Positions 17,730 to 26,190 of a stretch of 64,000 bases of DNA are shown piece by piece. How positions within the stretch are numbered: the first letter of the stretch is position 1; each line of letters starts with the position of its first letter. This DNA comes from Sphingobacteriia bacterium 24-36-13 (lineage in GTDB: Bacteria > Bacteroidota > Bacteroidia > Chitinophagales > Chitinophagaceae). The stretch is taken from NCBI GenBank assembly GCA_002281875.1, contig NCHN01000010.1, forward strand, positions 23,063-87,062, given 5' to 3'. The notes under the pieces were generated by a model. The model saw only the letters and a list, made by a program, of their open reading frames with translations, did not search any database and was not told the origin of the DNA. The translations under genes were made by a program, and so were the position numbers.

Positions 17730-17741
17730 TGTTCATGAACA
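17730..17741. promoter_or_regulatory. 12-bp palindrome between divergent barrel and glgB genes
   Basis: TGTTCATGAACA is a perfect palindrome, and a further GTTCAT half-site occurs at 17751-17756. It lies 51 bp from the barrel start and 43 bp from the glgB start, so it could control either gene. No protein is known to bind it; this is a weak candidate. Confidence 0.35.
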
Positions 17742-17783
17742 ATTTTTACCGTTCATACTTTTTTCAGTTAATAAAATCATAAT

Positions 17784-19778
17784 ATGTCCGGTGTAACATC
17801 AAGAAACAAGAAAACGATAAAAGTTGTAAAGGCTCAAGAAAAAAAATATGAAGACATACATTTTGTTGATACACAACAAGCTGTGTGGAATTATTCATTG
17901 TTTACAGAAGAAGCTGTGCGCAATTTTCAAAATGGTACACACTATAGTTTATATGAGTACTTTGGAAACAAACAAATTGAAGTTTTAGAAACGAAAGGAA
18001 CATATTTTGCTGTGTGGGCACCCAATGCCACTTATATTTCAGTAACAGGTTATTTTAATAATTGGGACAAAACCAGTCATCCACTAAAAGTACGATTAGA
18101 CAACTCAGGAATTTGGGAGGGCTTTATTCCAAATGTATTAGAAGGAGAAGCTTACAAATACCATATTCATGGATTCAATGGAATTAAATTAGATAAGGGA
18201 GATCCCTTTGCACATTTTTGGGAGAAGCGACCATTTACGGCATCCATTACTTGGCAAACCAATTATGAATGGAAGGACCAAGAATGGATGAAAAATAGGA
18301 AGACCAAGAATTCATTAAAGAGTCCTTACAGTGTATATGAAGTGCACTTAGCTAGTTGGATGCGACCAGATAAAAACGATGAAGAGTCTTACAATACTTA
18401 TGAGCAAATAGCAGAGCGAATGGTTCCTTATGTGAAGGAAATGGGTTTCACGCATGTAGAGTTTATGCCTGTGATGGAACATCCATTTGATGGGAGTTGG
18501 GGCTACCAAGGCACGGGCTATTTTGCGCCTACGTCGCGGTTTGGATCCCCGCAGGGATATGCGTATTTAGTAGATGCATTTCACCAAGCAGGCATTGGTG
18601 TGATACTCGATTGGGTACCTTCTCATTTTCCGTATGATGCACACGGATTGTTCATGTTTGATGGAACGCATACGTATGAATATGCAGATATGCGTAAAGG
18701 CTATCACCCAGATTGGAACTCTTATATTTTCAATTATAAAAGAGGAGAAGTAAAATCTTTTTTGATCAGTAGTGCGCGTTTTTGGTGTGATCAGTTTCAT
18801 ACCGATGGCATTCGCGTAGACGCAGTGAGTTCTATGTTACGGTTGGATTATAGCCGCGGCCAAGGTCAGTGGGAGCCGAATGAATACGGAGGTAATGGTA
18901 ATTTAGAAGCCATTGATTTTATCAGAGATTTGAATGAAACACTCTACAGAGACTTCCCAGATATTCAAACCATTGCAGAAGAAGCCACCGATTGGCCAAA
19001 GATTAGTAAACCTACTTTTGAAGGAGGGCTTGGATTTGGTATGAAATGGATGATGGGTTGGATGCACGATACATTGGACTATTATAAAATGGATCCAATT
19101 TTCAGGCAGTTTCATCAAGATAAATTCTCCTTTAGTATGATGTATTACTATGATGAGAATTTTATGTTGCCCTTAAGTCATGATGAAGTGGTGCATGGCA
19201 AGAGCCCCATGCTGTATAAAATGCCAGGAGATGAATGGCAAAAATTTGCGAACCTGCGGATACTCTATACCTATATGTTTACCCATCCAGGAGCCAAATT
19301 ATTATTCATGGGGAATGAATTTGGTGCAACCAATGAATGGAATTATAAAAGCGAATTACAATGGGATTTATTGCAACATCCCAGTCATGGCGGCATGAAA
19401 TATTGTGTACAACAACTCAATAAGTTATACCAATCTGAACCTGCTTTGTACGAAAAACAGTTTGAACCAGGCGGTTTTGAATGGGTTGATTTAAACCACC
19501 GCAGTGATTCGGTGATGGTATACAAGCGCAAGGGCAAAAAAGAAAAAGATGATGTGATTGTGATTTTAAATGTAACACCTGTTGTAAGGCATGATTGGGA
19601 AATTTACTTGCATGGAAAAGGAAAATGGGCTGAAATATTTAATAGCGATAGTAAGGAGTTCTGGGGTACCGGCGACGTGTATAATCCAACCATACAGAGC
19701 AAATTGGTAGACAAAGCTTCTAAATGTTACCAGTTAAAAGTGCATCTACCGGCATTAGGAGCTGTTGTATTGCGATAA
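17784..19778 (+). CDS. glgB: 1,4-alpha-glucan branching enzyme (GH13)
   Basis: Introduces alpha-1,6 branches in glycogen. 664 residues, normal for the family. Residues about 50-160 form the CBM48 domain (GTYFAVWAPNATYISVTGYF). The GH13 barrel carries GIRVDAVSSMLRLDYSR with nucleophile Asp346, IAEEATDWP with the catalytic Glu (399 or 400), and LSHDEVVHGK with the transition-state Asp. A C-terminal all-beta domain completes it. It sits 17 kb from glgC, separated by the cbb3 cluster and the GLPGLI pair. No exact TAnnTTTG box was seen upstream. Confidence 0.96.
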   Translation: MSGVTSRNKKTIKVVKAQEKKYEDIHFVDTQQAVWNYSLFTEEAVRNFQNGTHYSLYEYFGNKQIEVLETKGTYFAVWAPNATYISVTGYFNNWDKTSHPLKVRLDNSGIWEGFIPNVLEGEAYKYHIHGFNGIKLDKGDPFAHFWEKRPFTASITWQTNYEWKDQEWMKNRKTKNSLKSPYSVYEVHLASWMRPDKNDEESYNTYEQIAERMVPYVKEMGFTHVEFMPVMEHPFDGSWGYQGTGYFAPTSRFGSPQGYAYLVDAFHQAGIGVILDWVPSHFPYDAHGLFMFDGTHTYEYADMRKGYHPDWNSYIFNYKRGEVKSFLISSARFWCDQFHTDGIRVDAVSSMLRLDYSRGQGQWEPNEYGGNGNLEAIDFIRDLNETLYRDFPDIQTIAEEATDWPKISKPTFEGGLGFGMKWMMGWMHDTLDYYKMDPIFRQFHQDKFSFSMMYYYDENFMLPLSHDEVVHGKSPMLYKMPGDEWQKFANLRILYTYMFTHPGAKLLFMGNEFGATNEWNYKSELQWDLLQHPSHGGMKYCVQQLNKLYQSEPALYEKQFEPGGFEWVDLNHRSDSVMVYKRKGKKEKDDVIVILNVTPVVRHDWEIYLHGKGKWAEIFNSDSKEFWGTGDVYNPTIQSKLVDKASKCYQLKVHLPALGAVVLR

Positions 19779-19836
19779 AGAATGATGAACGGTTGTAACA
19801 TTCTTTTTTGTATTTCGTTTAACACAAAAAACAAAT

Positions 19837-20490
19837 ATGAAAAAGATACTACTGCTTGCTTCTATTATTCTTCTTTCAATGGGCGCTTATGCTCAAAAAA
19901 CAGTTGCCGAGTCCAATGCACAAAAAAGATCTGTAAAGTCTTTCCATAGTATTGACGTATCGTCAGGAATTAAAGTGTTGCTTACACAAAGCGATAAAGA
20001 AGAATTGGCTGTTGCTGCAGGCGATCCTGCTTATTTAGAATACATTGAAACTACAGTAAAAGACGGTGTACTAAAAATTACCCGTGACCAAGATTGGAAG
20101 TTTTGGAACCAATGGAAGAATTGGAAAGTGACTGTGTATTTGTCTTATAAAGATTTGAAGTTGATCAAAGCCAATAGTGGTGCGCATATCAGCGGATCCG
20201 ATTTAAGTTTTAATAACTTAGAAGTTAAAATGAGTAGCGGTGCATTTGCAGAGCTTTCAGGAAATGTGAACGCCCTTAGTGTAGATGCAAGCAGTGGTGC
20301 CATGTTTAAAGGATATGAATTGTCTGCTAAAACGGTTGAAGGCGAGAGTTCTAGCGGCGGTGGTGTACAAGTAAATGTTTCAAAGGAATTGAATGCAAAA
20401 GCCAGCAGTGGAGGTTCTATCCGATACAAAGGCGAAGGCTTAATTCGTGATATTAAAGTGGGTAGTGGCGGAACGGTTAGGAGATTTTAA
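19837..20490 (+). CDS. DUF2807 (GIN head domain) exported protein
   Basis: A 217-residue exported protein with signal peptide MKKILLLASIILLSMGAYAQ. The rest is the DUF2807 repetitive right-handed beta-helix-like fold: RSVKSFHSIDVSSGIKVLL, then short turns of the type SSGA/SGG spaced about 19-22 residues apart (NSGAHISGSDLSFNNLEVKMSSGAF...). The domain is very common in Bacteroidota and its role is unknown; adhesin or envelope functions have been proposed. Its stop is 2 bp from the convergent stop of the sensor kinase. Confidence 0.88.
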   Translation: MKKILLLASIILLSMGAYAQKTVAESNAQKRSVKSFHSIDVSSGIKVLLTQSDKEELAVAAGDPAYLEYIETTVKDGVLKITRDQDWKFWNQWKNWKVTVYLSYKDLKLIKANSGAHISGSDLSFNNLEVKMSSGAFAELSGNVNALSVDASSGAMFKGYELSAKTVEGESSSGGGVQVNVSKELNAKASSGGSIRYKGEGLIRDIKVGSGGTVRRF

Positions 20491-20492
20491 GA

Positions 20493-21650
20493 TTATAAGG
20501 GGAGCTGTATGCAGAATACGGTTCCCTTTCCTAGTTCACTGGATTGAACAAATAATTGTCCGTTGTGGTATTGCTCTATGATGCGCTTGCTTAACGATAA
20601 GCCAATTCCCCAGCCTCTTTTTTTTGTAGTAAAGCCGGGCTGAAATACTTTTCTCCATTGACTATTCGGGATTCCCTTTCCACTGTCTTTTACTAGAATA
20701 TTAAGTTGATTGTTTTCTTGACTCATGGTTATTTGAATACTGCCTTTGCCATCCATGGCATCGAGTGCATTCTTCAATAAATTTTCTAATACCCAATCAA
20801 AGAGTGTAGGGGAGAGTAAACATTGTAGATTTTCTACACTTTCACCGTTCAATTGAAAATGCACCTGCTCGCTGCTTCTTTTTTTCATGTAATCCATGGC
20901 CGTTTTTATTCGGTCATATGGATTGCTTAATTCGGTTTTGGGAGTGCTGCCTATTTTACCAAATCGATCGGTGATGAGTTGTAAACGATTGACGTCTTTG
21001 GCAATTTCATTCGCAATTTCTTTGCTGTCTGTTTTCTCTTTTAAGATTTCTAACCAACCTTCTAAACTACTCACGGGTGTGCCTAATTGATGGGCCGTTT
21101 CCTTCGCCATGGAAGCCCACAGCTGGTTCTGGCCGCTTTTATAGCGTGTGCGTAAAGAGTAAATTACAATCAACACAAACATGATTACCAACATCAATTG
21201 AACAATGGGGTACCATTTGGCTTCTCTTAATAATTTACTTTGTCCATAATAATATCGGATAGTAGTGGAGTCGCTTGCTTTTAATTTTACTTCAATAGGT
21301 GTTTTGCTGTATAGTTTAAATTCTTGTAGACGCTGCCCTAAATAATTGGAGTCTGCGGTTATTTTTGATTCATCAATATTTACATAGTTCCCGGTTGGTT
21401 GGTCCTTTTCATTGGTTTCAATGATGGGGATGCTTTTATTTTCTGTAATAATTTTTGAAGCTAAATTGATGGATACAGAATCTGTTGAATTAAGGATGGT
21501 TCTTTCTGCTTCTACCCATGACTCTACCGCTGCTCTTTCTTTATTGGCTATTTGTTGTGCAATGTATTGAGAGTAGACAATAGTGCCACTTACAATTAGA
21601 ATGGCCATTAACAATATTGCGTTGGTAAAATTGAACCAGCTCTTTAACAT
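20493..21650 (-). CDS. membrane sensor histidine kinase
   Basis: 385 residues. Two membrane helices (about 8-30 and 145-165) flank a periplasmic sensor region of about 115 residues with no recognised domain. The phosphoacceptor motif is ETAHQLGTPVSSLEGWLE with His187, and the ATPase boxes are LENLLKNALDAM (N), KDSGKGIP (G1) and GWGIGLSLSKRI (G2). The ATG at 21650 is chosen over an in-frame GTG five codons upstream. No response regulator gene is next to it, so it is an orphan kinase here. It is convergent with the DUF2807 gene. Confidence 0.9.
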   Translation of the reverse strand: MLKSWFNFTNAILLMAILIVSGTIVYSQYIAQQIANKERAAVESWVEAERTILNSTDSVSINLASKIITENKSIPIIETNEKDQPTGNYVNIDESKITADSNYLGQRLQEFKLYSKTPIEVKLKASDSTTIRYYYGQSKLLREAKWYPIVQLMLVIMFVLIVIYSLRTRYKSGQNQLWASMAKETAHQLGTPVSSLEGWLEILKEKTDSKEIANEIAKDVNRLQLITDRFGKIGSTPKTELSNPYDRIKTAMDYMKKRSSEQVHFQLNGESVENLQCLLSPTLFDWVLENLLKNALDAMDGKGSIQITMSQENNQLNILVKDSGKGIPNSQWRKVFQPGFTTKKRGWGIGLSLSKRIIEQYHNGQLFVQSSELGKGTVFCIQLPL

Positions 21651-21710
21651 GCTACTAAAATACACTTTTGATTGAGTAGTTTACCACTATTGCCTAAAAT
21701 GTGATTGGTC

Positions 21711-21748
21711 CCCAAAAAAGAAACCGCCCCATTTGTTTGGAGCGGTTC
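21711..21748 (-). terminator. intrinsic terminator of the coiled-coil gene (minus strand)
   Basis: On the minus strand GAACCGCTCC pairs with GGGGCGGTTT (about 10 bp with one G-U), followed by TTTCTTTTTT. It lies 34 bp after the stop codon at 21782 and before the kinase gene, so the two minus-strand genes are separately transcribed. Confidence 0.85.
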
Positions 21749-21767
21749 TTTACACGATTGCTTGCTA

Positions 21768-21787
21768 AACTAACTAACTAACTAACT
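21768..21787. repeat. tetranucleotide repeat (AACT)x5
   Basis: Five perfect AACT units cover the stop codon and last Ser codon of the coiled-coil gene. Copy-number change downstream of the first TAG would not change the protein, so phase variation is not expected. Confidence 0.9.
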
Positions 21788-22747
21788 AAATAATCCACCT
21801 TTTTTCAAAGTCTTTACACCTTGGCCTATTTTAAATCCATTGTTGTAAATCTCAATTTTATAGTCTCCTTCTTTGTAAGCGTCTTTTTGTTTCCAATCAA
21901 AACTTACAGGGATTACTTTATTTTGCTCATAGTTTACCGATACTTTATTAGTGTATGGACGGCTTCCATCTTCCCTAGTAGTGAAATTGGCTCCTTCGGT
22001 AATTACTTTTCCATCAGGTGCAGTAACTACTACATAAAAATCTTTGGTGCCTGAAGGAGTAATTCTGTTTTCATCAATTACAAATGAAATTCTGATCAGG
22101 TCTGCGCGTTTTGCGGTTGTCGTTTCTTTTTCTTTACCAGTGCCCTTAATATTAATTGCGTTGATGCCAATATTAGATGCATGTAGGGTAGATGCTACAT
22201 CCACTTTTTCTTCTAATTGTTTTTTCTCGGTTTTAGTAGTATTTAGGTTACTCTCTAAATTCTGCTTTTCTGTTGTTAGCTGCGTTTTCTCTGTATTCAA
22301 TTGCTCATTGGCATTGGTTAACTGTAGGTTCTCGCCCTTTAACTGCTGAATCTCTGCGAATAGTCCATCAATTTTACCATTTAATTCGCCAATCAATTGT
22401 TTGGCTTCAGCTAATTCTTTAGATGTAGCATTTTTGTTTTTTAATAATGCGCCAATATTGCCTTTTAGTTTTTGGATATCTGCATTTTTATTAGCTAAAT
22501 CTCCTTGTAACTCAATATTGTCTTTGGTTAATGAATCTGCTTTTGCAGAAACATTCATGAACTCTTGCTGAATAGCCAATCTAGCACTGTCTACATTGCT
22601 GATTTTGGTTTCTAAACCAATAATGGTTTCTTTAGTTTGGCTCTTATCATAGAAAATATAGCCCCAGGTTAGTACCAATGCTGCTATTAGTATTCCGTAA
22701 ATTGTTTTGCGGTTATCTGGTGCACCGCCATTGTTAACTGTACTCAT
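21782..22747 (-). CDS. membrane-anchored coiled-coil protein, function unknown
   Basis: 321 residues that I do not recognise as a named family. After a short polar N-terminus there is one membrane helix (about 16-33, YGILIAALVLTWGYIFYD) and then a long heptad-rich coiled coil (about 40-195, rich in L, K, E, N, Q and T, for example QLTNANEQLNTEKTQL). The C-terminal ~110 residues are a beta-rich domain (RADLIRISFVIDENRITPSG ... NNGFKIGQGVKTLKKGGLF). Topology suggests a periplasmic or cytoplasmic rod ending in a ligand- or protein-binding head. It is alone between its own terminator and the divergent holA gene. Confidence 0.75.
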   Translation of the reverse strand: MSTVNNGGAPDNRKTIYGILIAALVLTWGYIFYDKSQTKETIIGLETKISNVDSARLAIQQEFMNVSAKADSLTKDNIELQGDLANKNADIQKLKGNIGALLKNKNATSKELAEAKQLIGELNGKIDGLFAEIQQLKGENLQLTNANEQLNTEKTQLTTEKQNLESNLNTTKTEKKQLEEKVDVASTLHASNIGINAINIKGTGKEKETTTAKRADLIRISFVIDENRITPSGTKDFYVVVTAPDGKVITEGANFTTREDGSRPYTNKVSVNYEQNKVIPVSFDWKQKDAYKEGDYKIEIYNNGFKIGQGVKTLKKGGLFS

Positions 22748-22876
22748 AAAAATGGTTTTTTAAGATGTTGATTGCTTCTTCGCTCTTATTTTCCAAAATC
22801 GTGCCAAAACTTTATTCAAATCAAATTTTGTGTACAAAAAAGGGGTTCTCCATATGGAAAATCCTACTAGGTGCAG

Positions 22877-22884
22877 CATCTTTG
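22877..22884 (+). promoter_or_regulatory. -7-like box of holA, predicted leaderless
   Basis: CATCTTTG, one mismatch from TAnnTTTG, followed by CGGC and then the ATG at 22889. With the spacing calibrated on the SRP RNA gene, transcription would start at the A of the ATG. Confidence 0.5.
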
Positions 22885-22888
22885 CGGC

Positions 22889-23890
22889 ATGTCTGCTGAG
22901 AAAATTTTATCTGATTGGAAAAATAATAGTTTCAAGCCCGTTTATTGGTTAGAGGGGGAGGAAGCCTATTTTATTGATACTTTGGTTGATTACGCAGAGA
23001 AAAAGATATTGACGGAAGCAGAAGCAGAATTTAATTTAACCATTTTTTATGGTAAAGATGCCGACTGGACCGAAGTAGTGAATGCTTGTAAAAAATATCC
23101 CATGTTTGGGAACAAGCAAGTAGTTCTGTTGAAAGAAGCCCAGCAAATGAAAGATGTGGAGAAATTGCTCGGCTATATTGAACAGCCTTTAAGCTCCACT
23201 ATTTTTATAGTAAGCCATAAAGAGAAAAAGCTAGACGGTCGTGGTAAATTGGCGGCTGCGCTAAAAAAGTCTAAAGCGGAAGTATTCACTACTAAAAAAC
23301 TATACGATAATCAATTGCCCGATTGGGCTGGTCAAATGGTGAAAAACCATGGCTTGACCATTTCTCCTAAAGCTTTGGTGATTTTGGTAGATCATATTGG
23401 CAATGATTTGAGCCGAATTGAAAATGAGATTGAGAAGCTCATGCTGAACCTTGGTACCAGAAAATCTATCACCGAAGACGACGTGGAAAATTTTATTGGG
23501 GTGAGTAAAGAGTTCAATGCTTTTGAGCTGCAGGCGGCTATTTCGCAGCGCGATCTGGCAAAAAGTATTCGCATCATTCAATATTTTGAATCGAATCCTA
23601 AAGCGGGTCCTATTCAATTGGTATTGCCTTCTGTGTTTAATTTCTTCAGCAAATTATATGTGTTGCTCTCTTTGAAAGATGCCAATGAAAGCAGCGCTGC
23701 AGCGGCGTTGGGTGTTTCTCCTTTTTTTATAAAAGATTATTACGCCGCCGCGCGCAAGTATGATTTCCCTTCCGTAGAAAGAGTCTTGCTTTTATTACAC
23801 GAATACAATTTAAGAAGCTTGGGCGTTCACAACGGATCGGCCAATGATGCAGGACTCATGAAAGAATTGGTCGTAAAAATAATGGCATAG
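22889..23890 (+). CDS. holA: DNA polymerase III subunit delta
   Basis: Clamp-loader subunit that opens the beta sliding clamp. 333 residues with the delta N-terminal segment KPVYWLEGEEAYFIDTLVDY, a degenerate AAA+ fold (FIVSHKEKKLDGRGKLAAAL), and the conserved NDLSRIENEIEKLMLNLG followed by EFNAFELQAAI. The ATG at 22889 is preferred over an in-frame GTG at 22871 because the GTG precedes the -7-like box. It is convergent with ribF. Confidence 0.92.
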   Translation: MSAEKILSDWKNNSFKPVYWLEGEEAYFIDTLVDYAEKKILTEAEAEFNLTIFYGKDADWTEVVNACKKYPMFGNKQVVLLKEAQQMKDVEKLLGYIEQPLSSTIFIVSHKEKKLDGRGKLAAALKKSKAEVFTTKKLYDNQLPDWAGQMVKNHGLTISPKALVILVDHIGNDLSRIENEIEKLMLNLGTRKSITEDDVENFIGVSKEFNAFELQAAISQRDLAKSIRIIQYFESNPKAGPIQLVLPSVFNFFSKLYVLLSLKDANESSAAAALGVSPFFIKDYYAAARKYDFPSVERVLLLLHEYNLRSLGVHNGSANDAGLMKELVVKIMA

Positions 23891-23919
23891 AAACCGAACT
23901 CGCGCAACTGGTGAGTTCA

Positions 23920-24855
23920 CTATTGAGCAGATAAAGCGAGCATTGCTTGTGTTCTATCTGCATTCAACTGCGCTTTTAATTCGTCTAGCCCATTGAACTT
24001 GACTTCGCCGCGCAGAAATTTTTCTAAACGGATTACTAATTTCTTTCCGTAGATATCTCTATTAAAATCAAAAATATTTACTTCAATCACTCGCTTTTTG
24101 CCATCCACAGTTGGGCGAACCCCAATATTCATCATGCCCGTAAATGATTCTTCATCCATTGAAATGGAAACTGCGTATACGCCATTCGCAGGAATCAATT
24201 TTTCTTCGCTGCTGATATGCATATTGGCAGTAGGAAATCCAATGGTGCGACCAATCTTATTGCCTTCCACTACCAGGCCTTCAAAAAAATAAGGGTATCC
24301 TAAAAAATGATTAGCAGTATCAATATCATTGTTCAATAATGCTTCTCTAATGCGGGTTGAACTGATGACTACTTGATTCAGCATTTCCTCTGAAATTTCT
24401 TTCACTTCAAAACCCAGTTCGCGGCCATGTTGTTCCAGCAAGTGATAATCCCCCGTTCTGCCTTTACCAAATCGATGATCGTAACCAATAATAATAACGC
24501 TAGGCTGAAAATATTTGAATAAAAAATCGCGAATATAATCGTCGGCAGATTGATTGGAGAATACATGATCAAAAGGGATGACTACCAAATGATCAATCCC
24601 AGCTTTTTCTAGTAATTGTATTTTTTCTTCTAAAGTATTGATGAGTTTGATGTCTCCCGGAACCGAGGAAACAATTTTTCTTGGATGCGGATGAAAAGTG
24701 ATAATCACCGTTTCGCCATTCACTCTTGCCGCTTCGGCTTTCATTTGAGCCAAAATCTGTTGGTGCCCTTGGTGCACGCCATCAAATGTACCAATGGTAA
24801 TTACCGCATGGTTAAAATGGGGGAGCGAGGGGGCCAATTCACGATGTACCTTCAT
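23920..24855 (-). CDS. ribF: bifunctional riboflavin kinase / FAD synthetase
   Basis: Makes FMN from riboflavin and then FAD. 311 residues. The N-terminal nucleotidyltransferase domain shows TIGTFDGVHQGHQQIL and FHPHPRKIV, and later GYDHRFGKGRTGD and ISSTRIREAL. The C-terminal flavokinase domain shows GRTIGFPTANM, NGVYAVSISM and the catalytic region RPTVDGKKRVIEVNIFDFNRDIYGK. The start MKVHREL at 24855 lies just after a minus-strand -7 box; a longer form from 24882 would start before that box. It is divergent from purM. Confidence 0.95.
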   Translation of the reverse strand: MKVHRELAPSLPHFNHAVITIGTFDGVHQGHQQILAQMKAEAARVNGETVIITFHPHPRKIVSSVPGDIKLINTLEEKIQLLEKAGIDHLVVIPFDHVFSNQSADDYIRDFLFKYFQPSVIIIGYDHRFGKGRTGDYHLLEQHGRELGFEVKEISEEMLNQVVISSTRIREALLNNDIDTANHFLGYPYFFEGLVVEGNKIGRTIGFPTANMHISSEEKLIPANGVYAVSISMDEESFTGMMNIGVRPTVDGKKRVIEVNIFDFNRDIYGKKLVIRLEKFLRGEVKFNGLDELKAQLNADRTQAMLALSAQ

Positions 24856-24864
24856 AATCAGGCG

Positions 24865-24872
24865 CAAAAGTA
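24865..24872 (-). promoter_or_regulatory. -7 box of ribF
   Basis: On the minus strand TACTTTTG (exact TAnnTTTG) is followed by CGCC; the predicted leader before the ATG at 24855 is about 5 nt. It forms a divergent pair with the purM box. Confidence 0.65.
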
Positions 24873-24917
24873 AGTACTCCAAGGCAAAGTTCCTTCCCTT
24901 TGCATACCCCCTTTTTG

Positions 24918-24925
24918 TACCTTTG
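24918..24925 (+). promoter_or_regulatory. -7 box of purM
   Basis: TACCTTTG (exact TAnnTTTG) followed by CGG. A TTTG at 24899-24902 may be the -33 element, with a short 15-bp gap. The ATG follows 31 bp after the box. Confidence 0.65.
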
Positions 24926-24956
24926 CGGCAATTCTATACATAATAAAAAACGATAC

Positions 24957-26138
24957 ATGTCTTTATATGCTCAACGCGGGGTTTCTGCTCAAAAGGAAGA
25001 AGTGCACCAAGCCATTCAAAAATTAGATCAGGGTTTGTATGCCCATGCTTTTTGTAAAATTTATCCCGACTTTTTATGCAATGATCCAGCATGGGTAAAT
25101 ATTATGCACGCAGATGGAGCGGGTACCAAGAGTATTTTGGCATATCTGTATTGGAAAGAAACTGGTGATTTATCAGTTTGGAAAGGAATTGCACAAGACG
25201 CAGTGGCCATGAATTTAGATGATCTGCTTTGCGTGGGTGTTACCGATCAACTCTTGTTTTCGAGCACCATCGATCGCAATAAATTATTGATCAATGGAGA
25301 CATATTAGAAGCCATCATTAATGGCACACAAGAATTCTTTGATACACTTAAAACCTACGGGGTAAATATTCATTATTTAGGAGGAGAAACGGCTGATGTA
25401 GGAGATGTAGTTAGAACGGTTGCAGTGAATGGTACCATGACTTCTAGATGGCCTAAGAATAAATTAATCACCAATGACTTGATTGCAGAAGGGGATGTAA
25501 TTGTTGGTTTTGCCAGTGCGGGTAAAGCCAATTATGAAACTGAATACAATAGCGGATTAGGCAGCAATGGATTAACCAGTGCAAGGCATGATGTATTAGA
25601 TAAAATGTATGCCCGTCAATATCCAGAATCTTTTGAGCCCAAGTTACAAGACAAAGTAGTGTACATTGGTAAAAATAAAATGTCGGATACCATTAATATT
25701 GGTGGAAAGCATATTTCTATTGGAAAGCTTTTATTGTCTCCAACCAGGACCTACGCGCCTTTGATGAAACTATTATTGGATCAACATTTTGATCAAATAA
25801 ACGGAGTAATTCATTGCAGTGGCGGTGGTCAAACCAAGTGCATGAAATATTTGCCCAAGGCTTTGCATATTGTTAAAGACAATTTGTTTACCCCACCACC
25901 AGTGTTTGAATTAATCAGAGAGAATTCTGGTGCAGATTGGAGAGAAATGTACCAGGTATTTAATATGGGGCATCGCCTAGAAATTTTCACCAATGAAGCA
26001 ACTGCGAACCAAATGATTGAAACAGCAGCAAGCTTGGGAATAGAAGCGCAAATTGTTGGAAGGGTAGAAGCAGCAACTGCAGGCCATTCTTCCTTATTGT
26101 TAAAGGGGTCCTTTGGAGAAGTATCTTATCAATATTAA
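24957..26138 (+). CDS. purM: phosphoribosylformylglycinamidine cyclo-ligase (AIR synthetase)
   Basis: Closes the imidazole ring in purine synthesis (FGAM + ATP to AIR). 393 residues, the longer form usual in Bacteroidota. Motifs include IMHADGAGTKSILAYLYWK, MNLDDLLCVGVTDQLLFSSTI, HYLGGETADVGDVVRTVAVNG and GFASAGKANYETEYNSGLGSNGL (AIRS family). The ATG at 24957 follows the -7 box; an earlier in-frame start would lie upstream of the promoter. Monocistronic or ahead of ftsE, which has its own -7 box. Confidence 0.94.
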   Translation: MSLYAQRGVSAQKEEVHQAIQKLDQGLYAHAFCKIYPDFLCNDPAWVNIMHADGAGTKSILAYLYWKETGDLSVWKGIAQDAVAMNLDDLLCVGVTDQLLFSSTIDRNKLLINGDILEAIINGTQEFFDTLKTYGVNIHYLGGETADVGDVVRTVAVNGTMTSRWPKNKLITNDLIAEGDVIVGFASAGKANYETEYNSGLGSNGLTSARHDVLDKMYARQYPESFEPKLQDKVVYIGKNKMSDTINIGGKHISIGKLLLSPTRTYAPLMKLLLDQHFDQINGVIHCSGGGQTKCMKYLPKALHIVKDNLFTPPPVFELIRENSGADWREMYQVFNMGHRLEIFTNEATANQMIETAASLGIEAQIVGRVEAATAGHSSLLLKGSFGEVSYQY

Positions 26139-26161
26139 CGATTGCTTATTGGCGGAGCACT

Positions 26162-26169
26162 TATATTTG
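26162..26169 (+). promoter_or_regulatory. -7 box of ftsE
   Basis: TATATTTG (exact TAnnTTTG) with TTG at 26142-26144 as a possible -33 element (17-bp gap). The ATG at 26191 follows 21 bp after the box; ATG 26182 is an alternative. Confidence 0.6.
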
Positions 26170-26190
26170 TAATACTATATTATGTACAAT

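Noticed and set aside
17749-19792. CCGTTCAT / ATGAACGG inverted repeats flanking glgB as insertion-sequence ends
   Set aside because: Only 8 bp, no transposase between them, and glgB is a normal core gene.
21768-21787. (AACT)x5 as a phase-variation switch
   Set aside because: The first TAG at the edge of the repeat is already the stop codon, so copy-number change downstream does not alter the protein.
23896-23918. Hairpin GAACTC / GAGTTC between holA and ribF as a bidirectional terminator
   Set aside because: Only a 6-bp stem without a T-run on either strand.
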